Assembly (NCBI GenBank): GCA_022820365.1
Contig: JAJEFO010000088.1
Location: 1-64,000, forward strand
Length of the DNA stretch: 64,000 nt
Source of the DNA: Silicimonas sp.
Lineage (GTDB): Bacteria; Pseudomonadota; Alphaproteobacteria; Rhodobacterales; Rhodobacteraceae
Direction: 5' to 3'
The notes under the pieces are model-generated. The model had not been told where the DNA came from. It did not search any database and saw only the letters and a list, made by a program, of their open reading frames with translations. Positions within the stretch are counted from its first letter, which is position 1; every line of letters begins with the position of its first letter. The translations under genes were made by a program, and so were the position numbers. This document shows, one piece after another, positions 1-10,050 of this stretch.

Positions 1-7
1 TTCGATC

Positions 8-29
8 AGTAACGCACTAGTTAGTTACT
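8..29. promoter_or_regulatory. Candidate TetR operator AGTAAC-(10)-GTTACT upstream of the TetR gene
   Basis: Inverted repeat agtaacgcactagttagttact 34 bp before the TetR start; same half-sites recur at 5425-5442. Confidence 0.5.
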
Positions 30-62
30 TCTTGCTTCTCTTTCCTGTCAAGTGGGTTATAA

Positions 63-740
63 GTGGCAGGTGACGCGATTTCTGGGAGTGAAGGAGCGCA
101 AGTGAGAGTTGTGGGGGAACAGCCTCGGGCCCGCGACGCAAACGCAACCAGGGCCAGAATTCTTGCCGCCGCAAAGTCGGAATTTGCGCGACTTGGCCTC
201 GCCGGTGCGCGCGTGGATGAGATCGCCAGGCAAGCCTGCGCCAACAAGCGCATGATCTACCACTACTTCGGTGGCAAGGAGGACCTGTTTCGCGCGGTTC
301 TCGTGGAAGCTTACCTGGACATTCGCAACGCCGAACAGGAACTGGAGCTTGACCACCTTCCGCCACGCGAGGCCTTGGAGCGTCTTGTTCGGTTCACTTG
401 GGCGTATTACCTAGACAACCCGGAGTTCATCACCTTGGTCAACAGCGCGAACCTGCATCGTGGCAAGCACCTGGAGAAGTCCGAGCGTTTGCAAACGGCG
501 AGCCGCAGGTTTGTCAGCATGGTTCAGGAAATCCTGGACCGCGGCGTTGTTGATGGCGTCTTCCGCCCGGGAATCGATCCGGTGCAACTCAACATCACGA
601 TCGCGGCCATCGGCTACTACTACCTGACCAATCGGTTCACCGGCACGATTCTTTTCGAACGCGACTTCATGGAAAACAAGGCGCTGGAAGACCGGCTCGC
701 CTTCAACATCGACACCGTCATGCGACTCGTGCTTGTCTGA
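63..740 (+). CDS. TetR/AcrR family transcriptional regulator
   Basis: N-terminal HTH pattern TRARILAAAKSEFARLGLAGARVDEIARQACANKRMIYHYFGGKEDLFRAVL; GTG start at 63. Confidence 0.93.
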   Translation: MAGDAISGSEGAQVRVVGEQPRARDANATRARILAAAKSEFARLGLAGARVDEIARQACANKRMIYHYFGGKEDLFRAVLVEAYLDIRNAEQELELDHLPPREALERLVRFTWAYYLDNPEFITLVNSANLHRGKHLEKSERLQTASRRFVSMVQEILDRGVVDGVFRPGIDPVQLNITIAAIGYYYLTNRFTGTILFERDFMENKALEDRLAFNIDTVMRLVLV

Positions 741-891
741 CGGCGTTGCGGGTTTCCGCTCCGGACGAATTGTTAAGGTTTTCAGGTCTGAAATTCCGTA
801 TCGCCAACCTTCGTCGCGAAGCTCCCGGCCAGCACTCCGTTACCGGGGGCACTGCCGGAGACGGCGCTGAGGTGCAGCGCCATCCGTGCAA

Positions 892-1335
892 TCAGGCAGG
901 CGTCATGCCAGGCAGCCATCCCGGAGAAGCGAGTTCGAAGCCAGAAAATTCGAACGCGGGTGCAACCGTGCAGCCGACAAGCGTCCATGCGCCAAGCGAA
1001 ACCGCGCTCTGCCAGCAGCCGACAGGCACCACCGCTTGCGGTTCTGCTGCATCGCCTGTGCCGAGTAGCCGCTCAGTCACGGTCATGCCATCGGAACACA
1101 GCGAGAGACGCAAGGGTGCGCCGGCATAGTGGTGCCAGATTTCGATTGCGTCGATGCGATGCCACGCCGATGTCTCTCCGGCTTTCAGAAGGTAGTAGAT
1201 TGCCGAAATGGCCCCGCGCCCACGATTGGGTGCCCAGGCTCGGAAGGTCTCACAATAGTGGCCGCCTTCCGGGTGCGGTTCCAGACCGTAGAATGCAATC
1301 ACTTCGTCGGCGTTCATCGCAGCCTCCATGTGCAA
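892..1335 (-). CDS. Cupin domain protein (DUF985/cupin_5-like)
   Basis: YGLEPHPEGGHYCETFRA...AIYYLLKAGETSAWHRIDAIEIWHHYAGAPL pattern. Confidence 0.85.
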   Translation of the reverse strand: MHMEAAMNADEVIAFYGLEPHPEGGHYCETFRAWAPNRGRGAISAIYYLLKAGETSAWHRIDAIEIWHHYAGAPLRLSLCSDGMTVTERLLGTGDAAEPQAVVPVGCWQSAVSLGAWTLVGCTVAPAFEFSGFELASPGWLPGMTPA

Positions 1336-1504
1336 GTACGACCCGTTTTTTGCGCCGAACCAGCCGCGTCATTCAGTTCACTTGTTCCATTTACCAAGTC
1401 AGTGCCCGTTCTTCAGCGTCTGCCTCGCCGAAATGCATGACATTCTCTTCGGCTTGCAGGCACAGCATCCTGTAACTGCGTCCGCGCTACGTTCCCGAAT
1501 TCAG

Positions 1505-2359
1505 TCAGCATTGGTTCCTGAATCGCTCGACAATCGTGTCCAGAACTTCCGCCGGATCACGTTGCCACCAGTTGCCGGCCGAAAACACCTCGACTTCGCA
1601 CGCGCCTTCGTATCCCGCGCCTTCGACGGCACGCCGGATTTTCTTGAGGTCCGCGACACCGTCTCCCATCATGCCGCGGTCCAGAAGCATGTCGGTGGTA
1701 TCTGCGAGCCAATCGCACAAATGGTATCCGAGAATCCGATGCGGGCCGCCCGCGGTCAGCGTTTCGGACAGGGTCGTATCCCACCAGACATGGTAGACAT
1801 CGACCGCCACGCCCACGTTGTACGCTCCCACCTGGTCGCAGATGCGGATGGCCTCGGCCACCGTGAACAAGCATGTCCTGTTGCCGCCGAACATCGGGTT
1901 GAGGGGCTCCAGGGCCAGATGCACGCCGCACTTAGCCGCGTATTCCGCGAGGATTGCAACGCGCTCTGCCAGAAGCTTCTGGCTTTCCTCGACGCCTTTC
2001 GTGCCGCGCTCGGTGCCGCCGGTCACTATGGTGAGCACATCGGTCCCAAGTGCAGCCGCCATGTCTACAGACTCGCGTGCCTCGTCAAGCGTCACAGGAG
2101 CGCCGGGACCGGTGATGTACGGGGTTCGACAAAGCCCCACGACCCTCATGCCGCTGGCGCGGACGCGCTTGCCGATTGCCTGCGCGCGCATGCCGATCTC
2201 GCGGCGCCAAAAAACCATGCCGCCAAAGCCACGCTCGGCACAAGCGTCGATCACTTGTTCCACAGACCAGCCCGCTCCGTAGCCTTCCAGGTTATGGCCA
2301 AGCGTCGCCGTGTTCAGGGCCAGCGCGCTGAGATCGCCCGTGAAGTCACGCAATGCCAT
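1505..2359 (-). CDS. Sugar phosphate isomerase/epimerase (xylose isomerase-like TIM barrel)
   Basis: ORF to 2449; likely start at MALRDFTGDLSALALNTATLGH; LALEPLNPMFGGNR, GVAVDVYHVWWD motifs. Confidence 0.85.
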   Translation of the reverse strand: MALRDFTGDLSALALNTATLGHNLEGYGAGWSVEQVIDACAERGFGGMVFWRREIGMRAQAIGKRVRASGMRVVGLCRTPYITGPGAPVTLDEARESVDMAAALGTDVLTIVTGGTERGTKGVEESQKLLAERVAILAEYAAKCGVHLALEPLNPMFGGNRTCLFTVAEAIRICDQVGAYNVGVAVDVYHVWWDTTLSETLTAGGPHRILGYHLCDWLADTTDMLLDRGMMGDGVADLKKIRRAVEGAGYEGACEVEVFSAGNWWQRDPAEVLDTIVERFRNQC

Positions 2360-3497
2360 AAAGCCCCATGAGCGTCCGCATCCGCGCAATGGCGCGATCC
2401 GGGTCCGAAAGAAGTCCGGCCTGATCCGCCAATCGGAAGCAGTCGACAAAGTAGGGCAAGGGCCGCATCGACTGGGCGCCCCCCGGCATCACGAAATGAT
2501 CCTGGAATCCGTTCAGCCATGCAAGGAATACGATGCCTGTCTTGTAGTACTGCGTGGGCGCGCGGAAAATGAGGCGCGCCAAGGGCACAGTCGGATCCAG
2601 CGTCGCGCGGAAACCCGCCTCGTCCCCCCGTCCCAACTGGCCAACGGCCTTGCCGACAGCCACAGCCAACGGGTCGAAGATGCCGAGCAGCGCATGACTG
2701 TACCCGAACTCGTCGCCGACGATCAGTTCCGGGTAGTTGAAGTCGTCGCCGGTATACATCTTCACGCCGTCCGGCAGGCGGCGGCGCATCACGATCTCCT
2801 TCTCCTTGTCCAGAAGAGAGATCTTGATGCCATCGACCTTCACAGCGTTCCCGCGGATCACGGCGAGCGCCGTCTCAAGCGCGTCCTCGAAGCGGTCGCC
2901 GCTCCAATAGCCCGCAAGTGCCGGGTCAAACATGTCGCCCAGCCAATGAAGGATCACCGGCTGGTCGCAGGCGGCCAATACGTCCTCGTAGACCCGAACG
3001 TAATCTTCCGGCTCTTCCGCGACCCGCACCAATGCACGGCTGGCCATAATGACCAGGCGCCCGCCAATGTCCTGAATTGCCTCGACCTGTTCCAGGTACG
3101 CGCGGCGAACGTCGTCGAGGCTTTGGGCTTCGCCCGGCATCAGGTGGTCCGTGCCGCAACCATTGAACAACAAGGCGTCGGGGAACTCCGCCTTCGTTCG
3201 CCGAATGAGTTCCAGCGCCTCCGGCCAATCGAGCCCCATTCCACGCTGCGCAGTGTCCATTGCTTCAGCGATGCCGAGCCCCAGACCTGCCAAGTGGCGA
3301 CGAAACGCCATTGTCCCTTCCCAGTCGAGCGTAGCAAGCCCGGACGGATCGTTGTCAGTGAAGGGATCTGCCACCACGTGCGCTGCGGAAAGCACGACAC
3401 GGACCGGATCTGGGCCGAGCGGCTCGGCCTCGATCGGCGTGCCCTGCATGATGTAGTCCGTGAGCGAGCCGTCGCTGCCAGGAAGTGCAATCTTCAT
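2346..3497 (-). CDS. DUF993-like dihydrodipicolinate synthase family protein
   Basis: 385 aa from MKIALPGSDGSLTDYIMQG; downstream partner of TIM-barrel gene (14-bp overlap). Confidence 0.75.
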   Translation of the reverse strand: MKIALPGSDGSLTDYIMQGTPIEAEPLGPDPVRVVLSAAHVVADPFTDNDPSGLATLDWEGTMAFRRHLAGLGLGIAEAMDTAQRGMGLDWPEALELIRRTKAEFPDALLFNGCGTDHLMPGEAQSLDDVRRAYLEQVEAIQDIGGRLVIMASRALVRVAEEPEDYVRVYEDVLAACDQPVILHWLGDMFDPALAGYWSGDRFEDALETALAVIRGNAVKVDGIKISLLDKEKEIVMRRRLPDGVKMYTGDDFNYPELIVGDEFGYSHALLGIFDPLAVAVGKAVGQLGRGDEAGFRATLDPTVPLARLIFRAPTQYYKTGIVFLAWLNGFQDHFVMPGGAQSMRPLPYFVDCFRLADQAGLLSDPDRAIARMRTLMGLYGIA

Positions 3498-3498
3498 C

Positions 3499-4269
3499 TC
3501 AGAACCTCTGCACCAGCATGCCGCCGTCGGCATATATGACCTGACCGGTCGTGTAAGGAAGCTTCCCGGATGCGAGCGACCCGATGATTTCGCCCACTTC
3601 CTCGGGTTGTCCCACGCGCGGAACGAGCGTCAGCCCTTCCTCCGCCCTGCGCGCATACTCGTTGATCATCGGCGACGTCATGTCTGTGTCTATGAGCCCC
3701 GGCCGCACGTCATAGACTGCAATCCCCTCGGCTCCGAGCCGAACTGCCCAAGCCTTGGACACCATTGCGGCGCCCGCCTTGGACACACAGTATTCCGCGC
3801 GCGCGACTGCGACCGCCTCCGCATTGGACGACGTGACGTTGATGATGGAATGGAACAGCGACGCGTCGCGTTCCCGAGCCAGCAGCCTTCTTGCAAATGC
3901 CTGCGTCGTGAAAAACATCGCCTTTGCATTGACCGTCAAGCACCGATCCCAACTTTGTTCGGAAACCTCGATCGGATCGCCACGGCTCATCACGCTTACG
4001 CCAGCGTTGTTCACGAGCGTGGTTAGCGGACCGATTGCGTCTTCAACCCCGGCAATGGCAGTTTCGTGGGCGTCGATGTCCGACACGTCAAGTGGCATGA
4101 CGGCGACACGTGCGCCTGCTGCGGCGACCTGCTCCACTGCCGCCGCCAGTTCGTCATCATCGGCCGGCCCGTTCACTGCCACCGCGAATCCGTGCCGCGC
4201 CAGGGCCAGAGCGCTCGCCAGGCCGATTCCTCGGGTCGATCCGGTCACCAGTGCCGCCTGTCCGCTCAC
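3499..4269 (-). CDS. SDR family oxidoreductase (3-ketoacyl-ACP reductase-like)
   Basis: TGSTRGIGLASALALARHG, NNAG, YCVSKAG motifs. Confidence 0.92.
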   Translation of the reverse strand: MSGQAALVTGSTRGIGLASALALARHGFAVAVNGPADDDELAAAVEQVAAAGARVAVMPLDVSDIDAHETAIAGVEDAIGPLTTLVNNAGVSVMSRGDPIEVSEQSWDRCLTVNAKAMFFTTQAFARRLLARERDASLFHSIINVTSSNAEAVAVARAEYCVSKAGAAMVSKAWAVRLGAEGIAVYDVRPGLIDTDMTSPMINEYARRAEEGLTLVPRVGQPEEVGEIIGSLASGKLPYTTGQVIYADGGMLVQRF

Positions 4270-5411
4270 GTTTGCGCCCCGTTCTTCAGAAGCTCGCGCG
4301 CAATGATCGTGCGCTGAATCTGGTTCGTGCCCTCGTAGATCTGCGTGATCTTGGCATCTCGGTACAGCCGCTCCACTTCCATGCCCCTGATATATCCCGA
4401 ACCGCCGAAGACCTGAACTGCATCAGCCGTGCGCTGCACCGCCATGTCGCTTGCAAAGCATTTCGCCATGCTGCACGCCATTGTCGGATCCTGGCCCCGA
4501 TCGACGCTGTCCGCCGCCGAGTGAACGAGGAGGCGCGCGGCATGGATGTCCTTTGCCATGTCAGCGAGCATGAACTGGATACCCTGGAATTCCGAAATCG
4601 CTTGCTTGAACTGGCGGCGTTCCTGCGCGTATCCGAGCGCGGCCTCAAGGCCCGCCTGGGCAATGCCGACGGCGAGCGCGCCGATTCCCACGCGACCCTT
4701 GTTGAGCACGCTCATCATGATGTGAAAGCCCCGACCTTCCGCGCCCAAGAGCGCATCTTCAGGAAGTCGCACGTCGGAGAATGCGAGCGCCCCGACCTGG
4801 CTGGCCCGCTGGCCCATCTTGTGCTCCTTGGGGCCCTTCTCGACTCCCGAGGCGTGGAGGTCGACAATGAAGATTGACATCCCCCGGTGCCCAGCTTCCC
4901 GGTCCGTGCTGGCAAGAACAAAGCCGACATCGGCAATCGGGGCATTGTGTATCCAGATCTTGCTGCCGTTCAGGAGCCACCCTTCACCATCACGAGCCGC
5001 TTCGGTGCGGATTGCTGCCACATCGGTCCCTGCCTCTGCCTCCGTAATGCAATAAGCAACCCTGGTTCTTGCCGCCATCACGTCACGGAGCAGGCGCTCG
5101 CGCTGCGCCTCAGTGCCGTGCTGCACAAGAAGAGTCGCGATCAACTCGATCAACCCGCACTGGTCTGCGACCGAGGCATATCCCCGAGAAAGCTCTTCCA
5201 TCACCAGCGCGTAGGCCTGCGTATCCAGTCCAGGGCCTCCCATCTCTTCCGGAACGCTGATTCCGAAGAGGCCGAGTCGGCCCATCTCTTCGTAGAGCTC
5301 GCCTGGAAACCGTTCTTCCGCGTCAAGTTTCACCGCGACGGGGCGTATCGCGTTTTCCGCGAAGGCACGTGCCGCGTCACGAACCTGGGCATTCGTGTCG
5401 GAAAGCTGCAT
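4266..5411 (-). CDS. Acyl-CoA dehydrogenase
   Basis: YCITEAEAGTDVAAIRTEA, QVFGGSGYIRGMEVERLYRDAKITQIYEGTNQIQR signature; start chosen at MQLSDTNAQ. Confidence 0.95.
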   Translation of the reverse strand: MQLSDTNAQVRDAARAFAENAIRPVAVKLDAEERFPGELYEEMGRLGLFGISVPEEMGGPGLDTQAYALVMEELSRGYASVADQCGLIELIATLLVQHGTEAQRERLLRDVMAARTRVAYCITEAEAGTDVAAIRTEAARDGEGWLLNGSKIWIHNAPIADVGFVLASTDREAGHRGMSIFIVDLHASGVEKGPKEHKMGQRASQVGALAFSDVRLPEDALLGAEGRGFHIMMSVLNKGRVGIGALAVGIAQAGLEAALGYAQERRQFKQAISEFQGIQFMLADMAKDIHAARLLVHSAADSVDRGQDPTMACSMAKCFASDMAVQRTADAVQVFGGSGYIRGMEVERLYRDAKITQIYEGTNQIQRTIIARELLKNGAQT

Positions 5412-5424
5412 CACAAACCCTGTT

Positions 5425-5442
5425 AGTAACTGTATGGTTACT
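5425..5442. promoter_or_regulatory. Candidate TetR operator AGTAAC-TGTATG-GTTACT upstream of the acyl-CoA dehydrogenase operon
   Basis: Perfect 6-bp inverted half-sites 14 bp before the acd ATG; same half-sites as 8-29. Confidence 0.55.
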
Positions 5443-6151
5443 TTAGACATGCACGGCAGTCGCAGTCAAGGCCATGTCCATCACTCTGCAGCTCCTCTTG
5501 ACGCGGTCATCCGACAGTCGTTCGACCGATCAGCGCCCCTCAAGCCTTCGCGACAGCGAAGTCATCAAGTCCCTGGCCCGGTGACCCGCCAGTGATCTCC
5601 ATTCCGGGCGTGCAGGCGGCATGCCGGACATCGACAGCCGGCTGCCGCCCCCAACCACAAGATTCCAATTCGTCTTTTGGCAGGATTCCCGCTTCGGTCG
5701 TCACCGCTTGGAGAGACATGGCGCACTGTCCGATCGAGAGAATGAGACGCCTCCGTCCTTCCATGCCGGATCGTCGGCACGGTTTCTCATGGCACCAAAA
5801 TTGCAGACCGCCGACACGTCGGCAAGGACCGGCGCTTGCGCGATGGAGCCCTGACCCTGCACTTCCGCCGTGCGCAACGAGTGTCGCCGGACACGGTGCG
5901 CACGCTTCGACAGCCTCGCGTTTGACAGGCTGGCTGCATCGGTCACGTGTTTGACTTCTCTCCTCTCTGCCGGCACCCGGAGACGATGCGGCCAAGTTCA
6001 ACTCGTCGGGAATTGTTGTAAATTGTGGCCGCGGCGGCCGACGCTTGCCTTTCCTGCACAGTTTCGTAGCCTGCATTCGGGGTCTTTAGGCTTCTTGAGT
6101 GTCCCCGCATTTCAGGGCGGAGACGATGTCAGCGATCAATGACGGCCGGCG

Positions 6152-6391
6152 GTGGCGCGAATGACCGGAAGTTCACACCAGGAATTGCGAGATGCGTATC
6201 ATGAAGCGTACCGTCGGTACGGGACCAAGTGTCTCTGGAACATGAGTCCGGTTGACAATCCGAGCACCGAAAATCTCCGAATTGTTGCCCGCCGCCTCAA
6301 GCTGCACGGCTGGAAGGAAGAATACGCTTTCGCCCGCAAGCTCGAGGGGATCTGCAATGCCGTTGACGGATCTGCAGAAGCGCATTCTTAA
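6152..6391 (+). CDS. Small hypothetical protein, possible partner of the AbiEii-like protein
   Basis: 79-aa ORF overlapping the downstream gene by 35 bp. Confidence 0.5.
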   Translation: MARMTGSSHQELRDAYHEAYRRYGTKCLWNMSPVDNPSTENLRIVARRLKLHGWKEEYAFARKLEGICNAVDGSAEAHS

Positions 6392-7229
6392 GGCTGTCGC
6401 CGCCAACAGGGATCCGGAGAACTATGTGGCCGGCAGAGCCGTTCTCGACGTGAACACGGATCGCTTTTCCGACGACATCGACCTTTTTTCCGACAGGAAG
6501 GAGGACTTGGACCGTGTAGCGGGCTGGGACGAAAAATCACTGCGGCAAACGGGCCTTTCCGTGAATTGGCAAAGACGGAACGATACGTTCCGTCGTGCCC
6601 AGGTTGGCATCGACCAGGACTCCACGCGCGTAGACTGGAGTTTCGACAGTGATTACAGGTTCTTCCCGACGGAGAAGGATGAAATCTTCGGATATCGACT
6701 CCATCCGGTTGATCAGGCGACCAACAAGATCATCGCCGCCATTGACAGAAGCGAAACTCGAGACATCCTTGATCTGAAATCGATTTCCGAAGACATCCTT
6801 CCGCTTGGGCCTGTCGCATGGGCGGCGGCGGAGAAAAGTCCTGGTCGCAGCCCTGACATGATCATCCAAGAGCTTCGCAGGAAAGCTGCTCTTCGCCAGG
6901 AGCAGATCGATGAGGAAAACCTCATCCGGATGGTTGATGCCGGTAATCTCAACAATTGGCTTCGCGAGGACTGCGACCGTGCGCAGAAGTGGATCGGCTC
7001 CATTCCGCCGCAGTTCGATTTCGGTCTGTTTGTGGATCCCCAAGGGATTCCCTGCGCCCCAGACTTCGGGCATGACGACCCGGGAAACTTCAAAATTCAC
7101 ACCGGGGCCAGGACGGGTGCCTGGCCAACCTCTCCGGAGATTTCCAGCGAGATGAAAAGGACATCGGTTGCGAATGACGATGACGAAGGCGAAGAGTTCG
7201 GGTCTGACACCAAGCCAGCCGGGGAATAG
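6357..7229 (+). CDS. Nucleotidyltransferase, AbiEii/AbiGii toxin-family-like
   Basis: ATG at 6357 after GAGGGG; VAGRAVLDVNTDRFSDDIDLFSD resembles the AbiEii G-x-L...R-x-S-x-D-I-D-L-F core. Confidence 0.65.
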   Translation: MPLTDLQKRILKAVAANRDPENYVAGRAVLDVNTDRFSDDIDLFSDRKEDLDRVAGWDEKSLRQTGLSVNWQRRNDTFRRAQVGIDQDSTRVDWSFDSDYRFFPTEKDEIFGYRLHPVDQATNKIIAAIDRSETRDILDLKSISEDILPLGPVAWAAAEKSPGRSPDMIIQELRRKAALRQEQIDEENLIRMVDAGNLNNWLREDCDRAQKWIGSIPPQFDFGLFVDPQGIPCAPDFGHDDPGNFKIHTGARTGAWPTSPEISSEMKRTSVANDDDEGEEFGSDTKPAGE

Positions 7230-7961
7230 CCCAGACACGTGCCCTGCCCACGGAAGGCTCGGAAAATGAACATGTCCGCGGCAGCAACGGTCACTGCCGC
7301 CGCGACATTGGACGCATCGGGCGCCGTGGCGAGTTAGTTTCCCACCCGGACGCGAAATCAGTCAGCGTCGCCATCAAGGACGACGCGGCCCCATCCAAGG
7401 GATGCATCTCGAACTCGTAATCTAAAGCGGGAAGATGGGCCTGTATGCGGACTGCGACCAACGGGACCGTTCGCCAAAGGCCGCGATGGATTTGAGATGT
7501 GGTAGGCCGAGCGACAGGTGGCTCAACCGGTTGCGGCCTTCCGGGTCTTTCGGGGGTGATCTTGGGCATCTTCGCATTGTGATGACGGACATTGTCAAGA
7601 TGCACATGGATCATTCGGCTGTCGGAAGAGGCACGATCAAGCTTTCGCGACTTTCGCAAGCTTGTTTCGGAATCGACTTGCTCGTCTCTGGCCGATGCGG
7701 GTTTCGTCGTCTCGAGTTCGAGCGCCCAGTGCAGGTTGAGCCGCCGCCGACCCGCTGTGGACGTGATGGCGGGATTGTCCGAACGGATGAGCTGGCCGTG
7801 CACCCCCAGACTCCAAGGCCACAGTCAACAGATCAGAGGCGTATTGTGACCGCTTGCAGACCCGCTGCAGGCGCAGTTTCAATTTGCTGCTCGATTCATG
7901 ACAGGTTACGCTCGGAGCCTGTAAGCGAACGATCCAACACACCAACAACGCGCGAAGGTCA

Positions 7962-8954
7962 ATGCAGGACGGCACGCGACGCACAAATCCAGGTCTTCCC
8001 GGCTGGCACCATGTGCCAGACGTGCCGATAGAGGTGTCTCCGTTTTTCAGCTGGCCGCTGAATTCAAAGCGGATGCTGGCCTGGATCGCTGCGCGATGGT
8101 TTCAGCTTGCCGAGAATTCGATCCTGACCGTTCTGGCGCTGGTCTGCTGGCTTTGGCTGCAGCCTTCCCTTGAAGTGACAAAGACGCTCTCATGGGACTG
8201 GATAGGCGCTCTCCTGCTGAGGAACCTGGCGCTGATGACCATTGTCGCGGGCGGGCTGCACTGGTTTTTCTATCGAGCCAAGCTGCAGGGAGACCGACTG
8301 AAATTTGATCCGCGCGACCTGATGGTGAAGGGGCGTCAGTTCACCTTTGGCGGACAGGTGCGCGACAACATGTTCTGGACGCTGACCAGCGGGGTCGGAA
8401 CTTGGACCGCATACGAAGTTCTGATGTTCTGGGTGATGGGAAACGGATGGGTGCCAGTGCTGGCCTGGTCGGATAACCCGATTTGGTTCGTGGCCCTGTT
8501 CCTGCTGACACCGGTCTGGATCTCTTTGCATTTCTACTGGATCCATCGAGCGCTGCACTGGGGGCCGCTCTATCGCTTGGCTCATGCCCTCCACCACCGG
8601 AACGTCAATGTCGGTCCGTGGTCAGGGCTGTCGATGCACCCCATTGAGCATGTCCTGTTCTTCAGTTCCATCCTCATACACGTCGTTGTGGCCGCAAGTC
8701 CGGTGCATATCCTGTTTCACATGCAGCATCAGGCACTGACCGCCGTGACGTCCCATGCAGGATTCGAGAACCTCTTGGTGAAGGACCAGAAGCAACTCGC
8801 GCTTGGAACGTTTCACCACCAAATGCACCATCGGTATTTCGAGGTGAACTACGGAAACCTTGAGATGCCGTGGGACAAGTGGTTCGGCACCTTCCACGAC
8901 GGGACGACCGATGCACATGAGCGGCTCAAGGACAGGCGGCAGCGCCAGACCTGA
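7962..8954 (+). CDS. Sterol desaturase / fatty acid hydroxylase family protein
   Basis: Histidine boxes HRALHW, HALHHRNVN, HHQMHHRYFEVNYG; multiple TM segments; exact start uncertain. Confidence 0.9.
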   Translation: MQDGTRRTNPGLPGWHHVPDVPIEVSPFFSWPLNSKRMLAWIAARWFQLAENSILTVLALVCWLWLQPSLEVTKTLSWDWIGALLLRNLALMTIVAGGLHWFFYRAKLQGDRLKFDPRDLMVKGRQFTFGGQVRDNMFWTLTSGVGTWTAYEVLMFWVMGNGWVPVLAWSDNPIWFVALFLLTPVWISLHFYWIHRALHWGPLYRLAHALHHRNVNVGPWSGLSMHPIEHVLFFSSILIHVVVAASPVHILFHMQHQALTAVTSHAGFENLLVKDQKQLALGTFHHQMHHRYFEVNYGNLEMPWDKWFGTFHDGTTDAHERLKDRRQRQT

Positions 8955-9112
8955 CTCCATCCTGCTCTCCAATAGCAATGATGAAAGAGGGGTGCGTCCG
9001 AAAATCTACTTGCCGCTGGCCCCCGCCACACCGAGGTATCCGAAATGCGCCGTGCCGTTCGGAAGAAACTGAGCCAGAATTGCGCCACGCAAAGGACTGA
9101 AATGAGAGAACC

Positions 9113-9922
9113 ATGCTAAAAAAACTGCTGATAACCGGTGCCAACGGCAACCTGGGCGCCGTCTGCCGCGACCGACTTACGCACATCACCGAATCGATTC
9201 GGGTCGCTGCCCGCAAGGGGTTGGGTGAGGCGCGCGAAAACGAAGAGATCGTCTACTGCTCGCTCGAAGACAAGGCAGCGGTCAAGACGATGGTCGAAGG
9301 CTGCGACGGCATCGTCCACATGGGTGGCCAAGCCACCGAGGCCCCATGGTCGACAATCCGGGCCGCGAATCTTGATGGCATGTACAATCTCTACGAAGCC
9401 GCGCGTAAGTCCTCGGTCACGCCGCGGATCATTTTCGCCTCCTCAAACCACGCCATCGGCTTCCACAAGCAATCGGAACGGCTTGACGCAAACTCGCTCG
9501 CGCGCCCCGACGGACTTTACGGCGTGTCCAAGGTGTTTGGCGAGGCGCTGGCCTCAATGTATCACGACAAGTTCGGGATCGAGACCGCGTCGATCCGAAT
9601 TGGATCCTGCTTTCCCGAACCCCGCAATCACCGCATGCTGTCGACTTGGATGAGCTACGACGACTTCATCCACCTGATCGAGCGGATTTTCATGGTCCCA
9701 CGACTGGGCTGTCCGACCATTTACGGCGCCTCGGCCAATTCCGCGAGCTGGTGGGATAACCGCGAGGTGGCCTACCTGGGCTGGCGGCCCAAGGACAACG
9801 CCGAAGTGTTCCGCGACAAGCTAGACTCTGAAATGGACCCGCCACCCGCCGATGATGTGAACGCCGTCTTCCAAGGCGGCGTCTTCTGCGCTGACGGCAT
9901 CCACGAAGACGCGCCAGGCTGA
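9113..9922 (+). CDS. NAD-dependent epimerase/dehydratase, uronate dehydrogenase-like
   Basis: LLITGANGNLG, IIFASSNHAIGFH, YGVSKVFGEAL motifs. Confidence 0.85.
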   Translation: MLKKLLITGANGNLGAVCRDRLTHITESIRVAARKGLGEARENEEIVYCSLEDKAAVKTMVEGCDGIVHMGGQATEAPWSTIRAANLDGMYNLYEAARKSSVTPRIIFASSNHAIGFHKQSERLDANSLARPDGLYGVSKVFGEALASMYHDKFGIETASIRIGSCFPEPRNHRMLSTWMSYDDFIHLIERIFMVPRLGCPTIYGASANSASWWDNREVAYLGWRPKDNAEVFRDKLDSEMDPPPADDVNAVFQGGVFCADGIHEDAPG

Positions 9923-10050
9923 CAGGGGTCAGACGCAAGTCCGGCGGAGGAAACGAGATCGAACGTGATCGTTCCACGAGACCGGAAACCCATCATCCGC
10001 TTTGGGTTTCTGTCCGACCCTGTCACGCAGTCTGATGCCAAACAACGACT

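Noticed and set aside
5540-6076. 178-aa minus-strand ORF between the acyl-CoA dehydrogenase and AbiEii-like genes
   Set aside because: Composition is arginine/serine/cysteine-rich with no recognisable domain; probably spurious.
7291-7803. 170-aa ORF downstream of the AbiEii-like gene
   Set aside because: No domain recognised and competing ORFs in several frames; not supported as coding.
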